From: Arthrobacter koreensis | GTDB lineage: Bacteria; Actinomycetota; Actinomycetes; Actinomycetales; Micrococcaceae | NCBI RefSeq assembly: GCF_009193255.1 | Contig: NZ_WACG01000003.1 | Location: 94,975-158,974, forward strand | Length of the DNA: 64,000 bases | Direction: 5' to 3' | Part shown: positions 17,448 to 26,233 of the stretch, in pieces | Layout of the letters: each line of letters begins with the position of its first letter | Position numbering within the stretch: the stretch's first letter is position 1 | Made by a program: the position numbers and the translations under genes | The notes under the pieces: generated by a model | Seen by the model: only the letters and a program-made list of their open reading frames with translations | Database searches by the model: none | Told to the model about the DNA's origin: nothing

Positions 17448-18662
17448 ATGATTGCCTTACTGCTCGGCTCCGCAGCCCTGATCCTGCTGAGTGCCTTCTC
17501 CGGTCCGCTGGGCCGCCGCGGTATCACCTCAGCCATGGCATTCGTCCTGGCGGGGTTCCTCCTGGCGCTGGCGTTCGGTGACAGGCTGGGGATTTCACTT
17601 GAGACAACCTCGGTGCTGCGGGTGGCCGAGCTGGCCCTGGTGTTCCTCCTGTTCAACGACGCGGCCCGGCTGGACCTGGGTGGGCTCCGCCGCAGCCCCG
17701 GCTGGCCGGTTCGCCTGCTCGGCGTGGGGCTGCCGCTGACGCTGCTGCTTGGATTCGCGGCCGGGGCCGCCCTCTTTCCGGATCTCTCCCCCGCAAGCGT
17801 TTTTCTTCTCTCGGCAATGCTCTGTGCCACTGACGCCGCGCTCGGCCACCGGGTAGTGGAGGATCCCTCAGTGCCGGTTCCGGTGCGCCGCGCCCTGAAC
17901 GTTGAAAGCGGACTGAACGACGGCGTCGCGGTTCCGTTCTTCCTGGTGTCCCTGGACCTCACCATGTCAGCGCTCGACGCCGGTGTGCCCTCCGCTATCG
18001 CGGCCGCCCTCGCGCAGCAGGTTGGCTGGGGCCTGGCTGCGGGAGTTCTTATCGGCTGCACCGGCGGGTACCTGCAGCGGCTGGCTGCCCGGCGGGGCTG
18101 GTTTGAAACCCGCTGGCGCCAGCCGTGCACGCTGGCAGTTGCCCTGGCAGCCTACGCCGCCGCCGTCACCCTGGGGGGAAGCGCGTTCCTGGCGGCCTTC
18201 GTGGCGGGCCTGGCCTTCCGGCTCGCCCATGGTGCCGACGACAGTGACGCCACGCGCTTCACGGAAGAGACCGGAGGCATCCTCGCCGCCGCAACCTGGA
18301 TGATCTTTGGCGCCGTGGCTGTACCTGCCGCCTTGTCCCATCTCACCTGGCAAATGGCCGTCTACGCGCTGCTGAGCCTGACAGCCGTGCGGATGCTGGC
18401 GGTGGGAGCCGCTATGGCCGGCAGCGGCGCACCGTGGCAGACACGCGCGTTCCTGGGCTGGTTCGGCCCCCGGGGACTGGCCTCGGTGGTGTTCGCCATC
18501 CTCGCCTTCGAGCGCGGCACTCCGGCTGCAGAAACCCTGCTGGCTATTGTCGCCGCAACCGTTGGGCTGAGTGTCTTCGCCCACGGACTCTCAGCGAAGC
18601 CGCTGGTGGCCGTGTACCACCGCTGGTCGGAGCCTGGACCACGCGGACGGCAGGCGCACTAG
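17448..18662 (+). CDS. Cation:proton antiporter (CPA1/NhaP-like)
   Basis: A 404-residue membrane protein with about 11-12 hydrophobic helices and the fold of Na+(K+)/H+ exchangers. The membrane-embedded Asp motif appears in LCATDAALGHRVVED and the ion-binding region in ALNVESGLNDGVAVPF (the ND pair). Late helices contain FGPRGLASVVFAI, a typical CPA1 signature. The ATG at 17448 has a strong TGGAGGAAC. It probably exports Na+ or K+ for pH and salt homeostasis; ion specificity cannot be read. There is no C-terminal regulatory domain. It ends 1 nt from the convergent lipoprotein gene. Confidence 0.9.
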   Translation: MIALLLGSAALILLSAFSGPLGRRGITSAMAFVLAGFLLALAFGDRLGISLETTSVLRVAELALVFLLFNDAARLDLGGLRRSPGWPVRLLGVGLPLTLLLGFAAGAALFPDLSPASVFLLSAMLCATDAALGHRVVEDPSVPVPVRRALNVESGLNDGVAVPFFLVSLDLTMSALDAGVPSAIAAALAQQVGWGLAAGVLIGCTGGYLQRLAARRGWFETRWRQPCTLAVALAAYAAAVTLGGSAFLAAFVAGLAFRLAHGADDSDATRFTEETGGILAAATWMIFGAVAVPAALSHLTWQMAVYALLSLTAVRMLAVGAAMAGSGAPWQTRAFLGWFGPRGLASVVFAILAFERGTPAAETLLAIVAATVGLSVFAHGLSAKPLVAVYHRWSEPGPRGRQAH

Positions 18663-18663
18663 G

Positions 18664-19539
18664 CTATCCGTAGGCCCCAAGCTCCCAGCCGTTAACAATT
18701 GCGGCCGCTCCCTCAAGCAGTGAGATGCCCTCGTCCAGCGAATCCGTTCCTGCCGTGAGCACAACAATGCTGTACTCGGCGCTGCCTCCTACCACGAAGC
18801 CCGAGCTGCCGACGTTCCAGGCCAGGAGATCATCCTGCAGCCAGCCGTTCTTCAGTCCAACCTCCGCCACGGGGTTCAGGATCCCGGCGCTGATTCCCCA
18901 GGCCTGCTCCGGAACTACGTTTTCCAGCAGGACGGCCGCGTAATCCTGCAATCCGTCCCGGATCCAGTCCACCCCAAGCGCCACCGCCGTGGCGATCCTC
19001 AGCTGGTCTTCGGCATTGGTCTCATTGGCACCCCAGACTTCACCTGCTTCCGTGCCGGTGACTCCCAGCAGCCCGTAGGTTTTCTGCAGCTCTTCCGCCC
19101 CGCCCAGCATGGCATAAAGCTCATCTGTCGCCGCGTTGTCACTCTGGCAGATCATGAGCTCGGCAAGCTGCTCTTCCTCTGCCGTGAGTTCCCTTTCTTC
19201 CTCTGTTGCCTGGCGAAGCAGCGTCAGAAGAATCGGAACCTTCACAAGGCTAGCTTCCAGGTACCGGCCCTCCGGGTGGTAGGACCAGGCACGGCCCGTT
19301 CCGTGTTCGTAGATGGCTACCGAAAAGTCGGCTCCGGCTTGTGCCGCGTAGCTGTCAAGTTCGGCCCGCAGCGCCAGCTCCGGTTCGGAACCGGCAGAAG
19401 GAGTCTCAGGGCTGCCGGGAACAGTAACTGTGGTGGGTGCCGGCTCGCCGGTGCAGCCGGCCAGGGCAGCAGCACTGAGCACTGTGGCCAGCAGGAACGC
19501 AGCCGCAGTCTTGGGGAAGTTCGTGGGCAAGGTGCTCAT
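18664..19539 (-). CDS. Beta-lactamase-like serine hydrolase lipoprotein (class A fold)
   Basis: A 291-residue exported protein. The signal peptide ends in a lipobox (SAAALAGC), followed by a Thr/Pro/Ser linker and a class-A-like domain. Visible motifs are the SxxK (EASLVKVPIL) and the SDN (CQSDNAATDEL). The KTG box is altered to KNGW, and the omega-loop Glu of class A enzymes is not evident in WGANETNAEDQL. A cell-wall-related serine hydrolase or an inactive homologue is therefore more likely than an efficient penicillinase, but some resistance activity is not excluded. The ATG at 19539 is chosen because the signal peptide begins there. Confidence 0.85.
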   Translation of the reverse strand: MSTLPTNFPKTAAAFLLATVLSAAALAGCTGEPAPTTVTVPGSPETPSAGSEPELALRAELDSYAAQAGADFSVAIYEHGTGRAWSYHPEGRYLEASLVKVPILLTLLRQATEEERELTAEEEQLAELMICQSDNAATDELYAMLGGAEELQKTYGLLGVTGTEAGEVWGANETNAEDQLRIATAVALGVDWIRDGLQDYAAVLLENVVPEQAWGISAGILNPVAEVGLKNGWLQDDLLAWNVGSSGFVVGGSAEYSIVVLTAGTDSLDEGISLLEGAAAIVNGWELGAYG

Positions 19540-19684
19540 ATCTTTCACGTGCTCTGGTACGCGGTGCGTCAACCGCACCCGTTTAGTTTTACCGCCGGAG
19601 GCTTTGAACCGGGTGTGTGTACCCTCGTGATCCGCTTTGCATCCGGACACCCGCAGCCCCACCCCGCAGGCAGTCCCGGATACG

Positions 19685-19720
19685 AAAAAACCCGCCTGCG
19701 GTGTTCCGCAGGCGGGTTTT
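19685..19720 (-). terminator. Terminator of tRNA-Val
   Basis: A 15-bp stem (AAAACCCGCCTGCGG with CCGCAGGCGGGTTTT). On the minus strand it is followed by a T run. It begins 5 nt after the tRNA. Confidence 0.85.
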
Positions 19721-19725
19721 GCCGG

Positions 19726-19798
19726 TGGGTCCTACCGGGATCGAACCGATGACATCCACGGTGTAAACGTGGCGCTCTACCAGCTGAGCTAAAGACCC
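19726..19798 (-). tRNA. tRNA-Val (TAC)
   Basis: 73 nt on the minus strand. The acceptor GGGTCTT pairs with AGGACCC (one G-T pair). The D-arm is TTAGCTCAGCTGGTAGAGC. The anticodon loop is TTTACAC with anticodon TAC. The T-arm holds GGTTCGATCCC and the discriminator is A. CCA is not encoded. Confidence 0.97.
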
Positions 19799-19883
19799 AA
19801 CGTGACCCGTTATGCCAGCTGGGATATTCCCGGCCAGCGCCGCATCACGAGGAATTACATTACCGGAAGATGCCCGCGATTAC

Positions 19884-20819
19884 CTAATCCCCCTGTCCGG
19901 GCCAAGGGACGGGATCCGGAAGGGCCCGCGCCAGGTACTGCAGTGCCGTACCGACGCCCATATCGATCTTGAGGTCCGCCAGCGCATCCCCCCGGGTATC
20001 ACCCCGGTTGATGATCACTACCGGCTTACCTTCCTTGGCTGCATGCCGGACGAAGCGCAGCCCGCTCATGACGGTGAGCGAGGAACCGGCAACCAGCAGC
20101 GCACCGGCGTCGTCCACCGCCGCGTAGGCCAGCCGGACACGCTCCTTGGGCACGTTCTCGCCGAAGTACACGAAGTCCGGCTTGAGCATCCCCTCGCACA
20201 CAGGGCAGTCAGCTATGGTGAAGCCTTCGGTGTCGGTGATCTCGGCGTCGGCGTCCGGGGCGATGTCCCCGTCCGCTGCCACCCGTTCCAGGAATCCCGG
20301 GTTGAGCTTCTCCAGCAGTCTGGCGATCCCTTCACGCGTGTACACAGCGCCGCAGGAGAGGCACAGCACCCGGTCATAGCGTCCGTGCAGGTCAATGACC
20401 CGGACGCTGCCCGCATCACTGTGCAGCCGGTCCACGTTCTGCGTGATGACACCGGTGAGCAGGCCGCGTTCCTCCAAATGGACCACGGCCTCGTGGCCGG
20501 CATTGGGTACGGCGTGGCGAAGGTGGTGCCAGCCCACGTGGTTGCGTGCCCAGTACCGCTGGCGGAGCACGGGGTCTTCCACGAACTGCTGGTAGGTCAT
20601 GGGGTTCCGCGGCGGTGCGTCCGGGCCGCGGTAGTCCGGAATCCCGGAATCAGTACTGAGTCCGGCCCCGGTGAGCAGTGCGATCCTGCGGCCGGCAAGC
20701 AGCTCAACGGCCTGGTCCAGCTGGGCGCGTTCGGCCGCGGTCGGATCTGCCGAGGCGTCCGGGGCTTCCCGCGTCACGAATCCGGTGAGCCCCGTTCCCG
20801 GCGGTACAGGCTGGGTCAT
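19884..20819 (-). CDS. Sir2-family NAD-dependent protein deacylase
   Basis: A 311-residue sirtuin. NAD-binding motifs are LTGAGLSTDSGIPDYRG and TQNVDRLH. The catalytic His is in DLHGRYDR. A zinc module is formed by CLSCGAVY and DCPVCEG, and the late NAD contacts are VAGSSLTVMSG and INRGDTRGD. It removes acyl groups from lysines, producing nicotinamide and O-acyl-ADP-ribose. The ATG at 20819 starts 1 nt after the stop of the peroxiredoxin gene, so the two are probably co-transcribed and coupled. The substrate range is unknown. Confidence 0.93.
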   Translation of the reverse strand: MTQPVPPGTGLTGFVTREAPDASADPTAAERAQLDQAVELLAGRRIALLTGAGLSTDSGIPDYRGPDAPPRNPMTYQQFVEDPVLRQRYWARNHVGWHHLRHAVPNAGHEAVVHLEERGLLTGVITQNVDRLHSDAGSVRVIDLHGRYDRVLCLSCGAVYTREGIARLLEKLNPGFLERVAADGDIAPDADAEITDTEGFTIADCPVCEGMLKPDFVYFGENVPKERVRLAYAAVDDAGALLVAGSSLTVMSGLRFVRHAAKEGKPVVIINRGDTRGDALADLKIDMGVGTALQYLARALPDPVPWPGQGD

Positions 20820-20820
20820 G

Positions 20821-21309
20821 TCAGTTCCGATCTCTGGCCGGGAGCGCCGAAAGTGCCTGCAGGTAATCCGCGGCGCGGCGGGGTTCGTCCTGGCCGGAGC
20901 GGAGGATCTGTGCGATGCGCCCGTCCGAGTCCAGGATGAAGCTTGACCTGCCTGCCATGCCGCGGCTTTCCTCGAAGACTCCGAAAGCCCTGGCCGCGGC
21001 GCCGTGTGGCCAGAAGTCGGACAAAAGGTCGAATTCCCAGCCCTTCTCCGACGCCCAGGCGCGGAGCGAATACTTCGCATCGCAGGACACGGCCAGCAGC
21101 CTCGCACCGGCTGCGCTGAATTCGGGCTCCAGCCCTGCAAGCGCCTCAAGCTCGCCCGAGCAGACCCGGGAGAAAGCGAAGGGATAGAACACCAGGACGG
21201 CGGGAGCGCCCGCGAGGTCGGCTGACCGGACGGTCTCGCCGTACTGGTTGGACAGCTCGAAGGCAGGTGCCGGATCCCCGATGCCGGGGATCCCGGCTGC
21301 AGGTATCAA
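20821..21309 (-). CDS. ahpE: AhpE-like peroxiredoxin
   Basis: A 162-residue peroxiredoxin. The peroxidatic Cys lies in YPFAFSRVCSGEL, the AhpE-type variant of the TxxC motif. A second Cys occurs in LLAVSCDAKYSL. It reduces peroxides and peroxynitrite in the cytoplasm. The start is a TTG at 21309, six nt after the DUF3052 stop, with GGAAGAAG further upstream. Together with DUF3052 it copies the Rv2238c-Rv2239c arrangement next to aceE in Mycobacterium tuberculosis. Confidence 0.92.
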   Translation of the reverse strand: MIPAAGIPGIGDPAPAFELSNQYGETVRSADLAGAPAVLVFYPFAFSRVCSGELEALAGLEPEFSAAGARLLAVSCDAKYSLRAWASEKGWEFDLLSDFWPHGAAARAFGVFEESRGMAGRSSFILDSDGRIAQILRSGQDEPRRAADYLQALSALPARDRN

Positions 21310-21315
21310 AAGCGG

Positions 21316-21735
21316 CTACTTCTTCCGGCGGCTGACCAGGCGTGTGGCGGCCCAGTCACGGCTCACGCCCGGTGACGTGGTGACGTGCAGGCCGGCAGTC
21401 GGAGCCGCCTCTTCGATGTCGGCGGGAGGAACATAGCCTTCCCGCCCGGACTTGGGCGTCAGGACCCAGACCACTCCGCCGTCGTCGAGCGTGGTCAGGG
21501 AGTCAACCAGCGCGTCGACCAGGTCGCCGTCATCCGAACGCCACCACAGGATGACCCCGTCAACAACCTCGTGGTCATCCTCAGTGAGGAGCTCGCCGCC
21601 CGAGAGGTCTTCAAGGTCCTCACGGAGATCGAAGTCCACGTCTTCGTCGTAGCCGAATTCCTGAATCAGGTCGCCGTCTTTGAAACCCATTCTTTCCGCC
21701 ACGTTTTTCTCTGTGACGGCATCGGCCTCGCTCAC
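21316..21735 (-). CDS. DUF3052 family protein
   Basis: A 139-residue acidic cytoplasmic protein of the actinobacterial DUF3052 family. Family blocks seen are AERMGFKDGDLIQEFGYDED, VDGVILWWRSDDGDLVD and VWVLTPKSGREGYV. The GTG at 21735 has AGGAGG six nt upstream and is preferred over a start eight codons earlier. No catalytic motif is apparent. It is conserved beside ahpE and divergent from aceE in other actinobacteria. The function is unknown. Confidence 0.9.
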   Translation of the reverse strand: MSEADAVTEKNVAERMGFKDGDLIQEFGYDEDVDFDLREDLEDLSGGELLTEDDHEVVDGVILWWRSDDGDLVDALVDSLTTLDDGGVVWVLTPKSGREGYVPPADIEEAAPTAGLHVTTSPGVSRDWAATRLVSRRKK

Positions 21736-22039
21736 TTCACTCCTCCTGGTTGACTGCATAAATACAAGGGAATCACATCTTGGCCAGAACTGCCCTTTTC
21801 CTGACTCAAGGGAACACCTTTAACCGGCAAGCTTCAAGGGTTCCGAGTCCGCCGGCAGGCCTTCCCGGGTGAAGGCTACGCAAGCCGGGACCGCCGGTCT
21901 ACAGTGGCAGGAAGGACACGCACGGCGGTACGCGCGGCGCGTATGTCCCCCGGCATCCGGCCGCGGGCGGAGTGATCCGGCAGGCACAGGACCCCCGCAG
22001 CGGCAGGTTCCAGGCACCATCTGTGCATAGGAGAGTTTC
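21736..22039. other. Divergent intergenic region DUF3052/aceE
   Basis: 304 nt with no gene. On the minus strand TATTTA near 21765 could serve as a -10 for DUF3052, though no good -35 was seen. Before aceE there is AGGAGAG at the expected Shine-Dalgarno distance. No riboswitch, repeat or strong hairpin was recognised. Confidence 0.4.
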
Positions 22040-24778
22040 GTGGCCGCAGAAGACAGAACGGACATCCTCAGCGGGCTCACCGGCCAGCTGCCCGACACCG
22101 ATCCCGAAGAAACCGCCGAATGGATCGAATCCCTGGACAACCTGGTCAAGACGGAGGGAACCGAGAGGGCCCAGTTCATTCTGCGTTCGCTGCTGCAGCG
22201 CGCAGGGGCGCATTCAGTAGGCGTACCCATGGTCACCACCACGGATTACGTCAACACCATTCCCGTGGACCAGGAGCCCGAGTTTCCCGGCGACGAGGAG
22301 GTTGAGCGCCGTTTCCGGGCCTGGATGCGGTGGAACGCTGCGGTCATGGTGCACCGTGCGCAGCGCCCGGGAATCGGCGTCGGCGGCCACATATCAACTT
22401 TCGCCGGTGCCGCCACGCTGTACGAGGTGGGGATGAACCATTTCTTCCGCGGCAAGGATCATCCCGGACGCGGGGACCAGGTCTATTTCCAGGGCCACGC
22501 GGCGCCGGGAATGTACGCCAGGGCGTTCCTGGAGGGACGGCTGAGCGAGGAAGACCTGGACGGGTTCCGGCAGGAGAAGTCCCGGGAAGGCCACGGCCTG
22601 TCCTCCTACCCGCACCCGCGGAACATGCCTGATTTCTGGGAGTTCCCCACCGTTTCGATGGGCATCGGCCCCATGAACGCGATCTTCCAGGCCCAGCTGA
22701 ACCGCTACCTGCACAACCGCGGTATGAAGGACACCTCGGAACAGCATGTGTGGGCGTTCCTGGGCGACGGCGAAATGGACGAGCCGGAATCGCGCGGGCT
22801 GCTCCACGTTGCCGCGAATGACAAGCTGGACAACCTCACGTTCGTGGTTAACGCGAACCTGCAGCGGCTTGACGGTCCGGTGCGCGGCAACGGCAAGATC
22901 GTGCAGGAGCTGGAGGCCTTCTTCCGCGGCGCCGGCTGGAACGTCATCAAGGTGCTCTGGGGCCGGGAATGGGATCCGCTGCTCGCTGCCGATGACGACG
23001 GCGCGCTGGTGGAGATCATGAATTCAACGCTCGACGGCGACTACCAGACCTACAAGGCCGAATCCGGCGGCTTCATCCGGGACCATTTCTTCGGCAAGAG
23101 CCCCCAGACCAAGGCGATGGTGTCAGGTCTTTCCGACGACGACATCTGGAACCTCAAGCGGGGCGGCCACGACTACCGCAAGGTGTACGCGGCCTATAAG
23201 GCAGCCCTGGAATTCAAGGGCAAGCCAACCGTTGTCCTGGCCCACACGGTTAAGGGCTACGGCCTCGGCCCGCACTTCGAGGCACGCAACGCCACCCATC
23301 AGATGAAGAAGCTCACCCTGGACGATCTCAAGCTGTTCCGGGACTCGCTCCGGATTCCCATCACGGATGAACAGCTCGAAGCGGACCCGTACCGCCCGCC
23401 GTATTACAACCCGGGACCCCAGGCACCCGAAATCCGCTACATGCTGGAGCGGAGGAAGGAGCTGGGCGGTTTCCTTCCCGAACGCCGCACGGACTTCAAG
23501 CCAATCCACCTGCCGGGGGAAAAGTCCTACGAGGTAGCCAACCGCGGTTCGGGCAAGCAGCTGGCAGCCACCACCATGGCCTTCGTCCGCCTGCTCAAGG
23601 ACCTGATGCGGGACAAGGAATTCGGCATGCGGATTGTGCCGATCATTCCTGACGAGGCCCGGACCTTCGGCATGGACTCGTTCTTCCCCACAGCGAAGAT
23701 CTACAACCCGCAGGGCCAGAACTACCTCTCGGTGGACCGGGACCTCGTCCTGGCCTACAAGGAGTCCCCCCAGGGCCAGATTGTGCACGTGGGCATCAAT
23801 GAAGCCGGTTCAATCGCTGCGTTCACCGCTGCCGGCACGTCCTACGCGACGCAGGGCGTGCCGCTGATCCCGGTCTATATCTTCTACTCGATGTTCGGTT
23901 TCCAGCGCACCGGCGACTTCATCTGGGCGGCTGCGGACCAGCTGGCCCGCGGGTTCATGATCTCTGCCACAGCCGGACGGACCACCCTGACCGGTGAGGG
24001 CCTGCAGCACGCTGACGGGCACTCCCCGATCCTGGCGTCCACCAACCCTGCAGTGAAGACCTACGACCCGGCGTACGGCTACGAGATCGGCCACATCGTG
24101 AGGCACGGGCTGGAGGAAATGTACGGGCCGGATTCGAAGGACCCGAACCTGATCTACAACCTCATGGCCTACAACGAGCCCATCCTCCAGCCCAAGGCGC
24201 CGGAGGACCTGGACGTGGAAGGCGTCATCAGGGGCATCTACCTCCTTTCCTCCGCGTCGATCGACGGCCCACGGGCGCAGCTGCTGGCCTCCGGCGTCGC
24301 GGTCCCCTGGGCGATGGAGGCGCAGCGGCTCCTGGCCGAGGACTGGAATGTCTCAGCGGACGTGTGGTCGGTGACCAGCTGGAATGAACTGCGCAGGGAC
24401 GGCCTCGCGGCTGAGGAAGAAGCCTTCCTCCACCCCGATGCGGAGCCTCGGGTTCCGTTCGTGACCCGGCAGATGGCCGGAGCCACCGGACCCGTGGTGG
24501 CCTCCACGGACTACATGAAGGCAGTACCGGACCAGATCCGCCAGTTCCTGCCCAACGAGTTCGCGTCCCTGGGCGCGGACGGATTCGGTTTTGCCGACAC
24601 CCGGGCCGCGGCCCGGCGCTACTTCAAGATCGACAGCCACTCAATGGTGGTCCGGACCCTCGAGATGCTGGCCCGGCGCGGTGAGGTGGATTCGTCTGCT
24701 CCCCGGGAGGCCATCAGCCGGTACCACCTGTTGGACGTCACGAAGGGCACCAGCGGCAATGCCGGCGGCGACGCCTAG
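22040..24778 (+). CDS. aceE: Pyruvate dehydrogenase E1 component, homodimeric type
   Basis: A 912-residue ThDP enzyme that decarboxylates pyruvate and transfers the acetyl group to the E2 lipoyl arm, feeding acetyl-CoA to the TCA cycle and lipid synthesis. The ThDP/Mg motif is [14 protein letters not shown] followed by the Asn in [13 protein letters not shown]. The N-terminal region includes [17 protein letters not shown], and the pyrimidine-domain region [22 protein letters not shown]. Full length is 880-930 in the family. The GTG start has AGGAGAG upstream. Its position before the fab operon matches Rv2241-Rv2246 and links carbon entry to fatty-acid synthesis. Confidence 0.97.
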   Translation: MAAEDRTDILSGLTGQLPDTDPEETAEWIESLDNLVKTEGTERAQFILRSLLQRAGAHSVGVPMVTTTDYVNTIPVDQEPEFPGDEEVERRFRAWMRWNAAVMVHRAQRPGIGVGGHISTFAGAATLYEVGMNHFFRGKDHPGRGDQVYFQGHAAPGMYARAFLEGRLSEEDLDGFRQEKSREGHGLSSYPHPRNMPDFWEFPTVSMGIGPMNAIFQAQLNRYLHNRGMKDTSEQHVWAFLGDGEMDEPESRGLLHVAANDKLDNLTFVVNANLQRLDGPVRGNGKIVQELEAFFRGAGWNVIKVLWGREWDPLLAADDDGALVEIMNSTLDGDYQTYKAESGGFIRDHFFGKSPQTKAMVSGLSDDDIWNLKRGGHDYRKVYAAYKAALEFKGKPTVVLAHTVKGYGLGPHFEARNATHQMKKLTLDDLKLFRDSLRIPITDEQLEADPYRPPYYNPGPQAPEIRYMLERRKELGGFLPERRTDFKPIHLPGEKSYEVANRGSGKQLAATTMAFVRLLKDLMRDKEFGMRIVPIIPDEARTFGMDSFFPTAKIYNPQGQNYLSVDRDLVLAYKESPQGQIVHVGINEAGSIAAFTAAGTSYATQGVPLIPVYIFYSMFGFQRTGDFIWAAADQLARGFMISATAGRTTLTGEGLQHADGHSPILASTNPAVKTYDPAYGYEIGHIVRHGLEEMYGPDSKDPNLIYNLMAYNEPILQPKAPEDLDVEGVIRGIYLLSSASIDGPRAQLLASGVAVPWAMEAQRLLAEDWNVSADVWSVTSWNELRRDGLAAEEEAFLHPDAEPRVPFVTRQMAGATGPVVASTDYMKAVPDQIRQFLPNEFASLGADGFGFADTRAAARRYFKIDSHSMVVRTLEMLARRGEVDSSAPREAISRYHLLDVTKGTSGNAGGDA

Positions 24779-24829
24779 GCGGGCAGCCGGATGCCGCACA
24801 CGGCCATAGCCGGGCCCGAGGCTGCAGAG

Positions 24830-24877
24830 TTGTAGCCTTCACACAAAATGGAGGTTCGGCAGCCAAGGCCGTAAGCT
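24830..24877 (+). promoter_or_regulatory. Predicted operator and promoter of fasR
   Basis: TTGTAGCCTTCACACAA (24830-24846) matches 14 of 17 positions of the palindrome before fabD. A -10-like TAAGCT (24872-24877) begins 42 nt after the start of the element, exactly as at fabD. The ATG of fasR is 7 nt after the -10, giving a leaderless mRNA. Autoregulation by FasR is inferred. Confidence 0.6.
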
Positions 24878-24883
24878 TCGAGG

Positions 24884-26113
24884 ATGCCAGTGACCCGCAC
24901 AACGCCACCAGCAGCGGCGGCACCGGAGAACGGTGCCGACCCGCTCATCCTGGAACGGCTCAAGGCCAACATCGGCAAGCTCTCTACGGCCACGCTGAAG
25001 CAGCTTGATGTGTCCCTGCCCTGGTACCGGGGCCTTCGTCCGGACGAACGTTCTGCCCTGGGCATGGTGGCGCAGAAGGGCATCGCTTCCTTCGTTAACT
25101 GGTACGAACGCCCCGCCTCCCCGGCCTGGGTGCTCAGCGACGTTTTCGGAACCGCGCCCACAGAACTGACCCGCGCCATCAGCCTGCAGAAAGCCCTCGC
25201 CCTGATCCGCGTGGTTGTCCAGGTGGTGGAAGACCGCGTGCCGGAACTTGCCGCGGGATCCGTCCAGGGACCGCTGCGCGAAGCCGTCCTGCGCTACTCC
25301 CGCGAGGTTGCTTTCGCCGCTGCCGATGTCTACGCCCGGGCCGCTGAAACCCGCGGAGCGTGGGACACCCGGCTTGAGGCGCTGGTGGTGGATGCGATCC
25401 TGCGCGGCGAGAGCTCGGACGCCCTCCGCTCCCGGATCGCCGCCGTCGGCTGGACTTCGACGGCAGGAGTCACGGTGATTGTGGGCAGCTCCCCTGCTGA
25501 TCCCAGCCCGTCCTTCGTCAACGAACTCCGCCGGGTGGCCGGACGGCTCGCCGAGGACACCCTGGTGGGCATCCAAGGCGACAGGCTCATCCTGGTGCTG
25601 GGCGGAATGAGTGAAAAGTCAGGTGCCCTGGCCCGCCTGGCGGATCTTTTCGGCACCGGCCCGGTAGTGTACGGGCCGCCGGCGGATTCCCTCGTGGACG
25701 CGGGCCCCTCGGCCCAGGCAGCCTTCGCCGGTCTCACTGCGGCGCGTGCCTGGCCGGCAGCTCCCCGCCCGGTGGCTGCAGATGATCTGTGGCCGGAACG
25801 GGTCATGTCCGGAGACGACTCGGCACGCAAAGCCCTGGTGCGCAGTATCTACCGGCCACTGCTGGCCGCCTCCAACGGCCTGGCGGAGACGCTTTCCGCC
25901 TATCTGTCCCTAGGACATTCGCTGGAGGCTACGGCACGGGAACTGTTTGTCCACGCAAACACCGTCCGCTACCGGCTGCGGCGCGTCTGCGACATCACCG
26001 GGTGGGACCCGATGCTCCCCCGCGAAGCCTTCGTCCTCCAGACGGCCCTGGTGGTCGGCAGGCTCGCGCCTGCCGGCAAAGCAGTCCCCGAACGCCCTGC
26101 GACCCGTTCCTGA
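24884..26113 (+). CDS. fasR: PucR-type HTH regulator, FasR-like activator of fatty-acid synthesis
   Basis: A 409-residue transcription factor. An N-terminal region (~1-170) begins PLILERLKANIGKLSTATLKQL. A central GGDEF-like/PucR middle domain follows. The C-terminal PucR helix-turn-helix reads LSAYLSLGHSLEATARELFVHANTVRYRLRRV. S. coelicolor FasR, encoded at the same position, activates fabD-fabH-acpP-fabF. The conserved order here supports the same role. The ATG at 24884 lies 7 nt downstream of TAAGCT with no Shine-Dalgarno, so a leaderless transcript is predicted. The ligand is unknown; acyl-CoA or malonyl-CoA sensing would be speculation. Confidence 0.88.
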   Translation: MPVTRTTPPAAAAPENGADPLILERLKANIGKLSTATLKQLDVSLPWYRGLRPDERSALGMVAQKGIASFVNWYERPASPAWVLSDVFGTAPTELTRAISLQKALALIRVVVQVVEDRVPELAAGSVQGPLREAVLRYSREVAFAAADVYARAAETRGAWDTRLEALVVDAILRGESSDALRSRIAAVGWTSTAGVTVIVGSSPADPSPSFVNELRRVAGRLAEDTLVGIQGDRLILVLGGMSEKSGALARLADLFGTGPVVYGPPADSLVDAGPSAQAAFAGLTAARAWPAAPRPVAADDLWPERVMSGDDSARKALVRSIYRPLLAASNGLAETLSAYLSLGHSLEATARELFVHANTVRYRLRRVCDITGWDPMLPREAFVLQTALVVGRLAPAGKAVPERPATRS

Positions 26114-26149
26114 GACCTCCCTTGCCTGCCTTGCACCGCCGGGCCACCC

Positions 26150-26197
26150 TTGTAGACTTCCTACAATGCGCCCGGGCGAGCTTGGTTCACCTAAACA
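26150..26197 (+). promoter_or_regulatory. Predicted FasR operator and promoter of fabD
   Basis: A 17-bp palindrome, TTGTAGACTTCCTACAA (26150-26166), with 6-bp arms. TAAACA (26192-26197) begins 42 nt from its left edge and would start transcription near 26204, leaving a ~30-nt leader with GGAAAG before the fabD GTG. No -35 is recognisable, as expected of an activator-dependent promoter. Confidence 0.65.
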
Positions 26198-26233
26198 CCC
26201 GGTAAATACGTCCCTCTTTGGAAAGCTTGTTAC

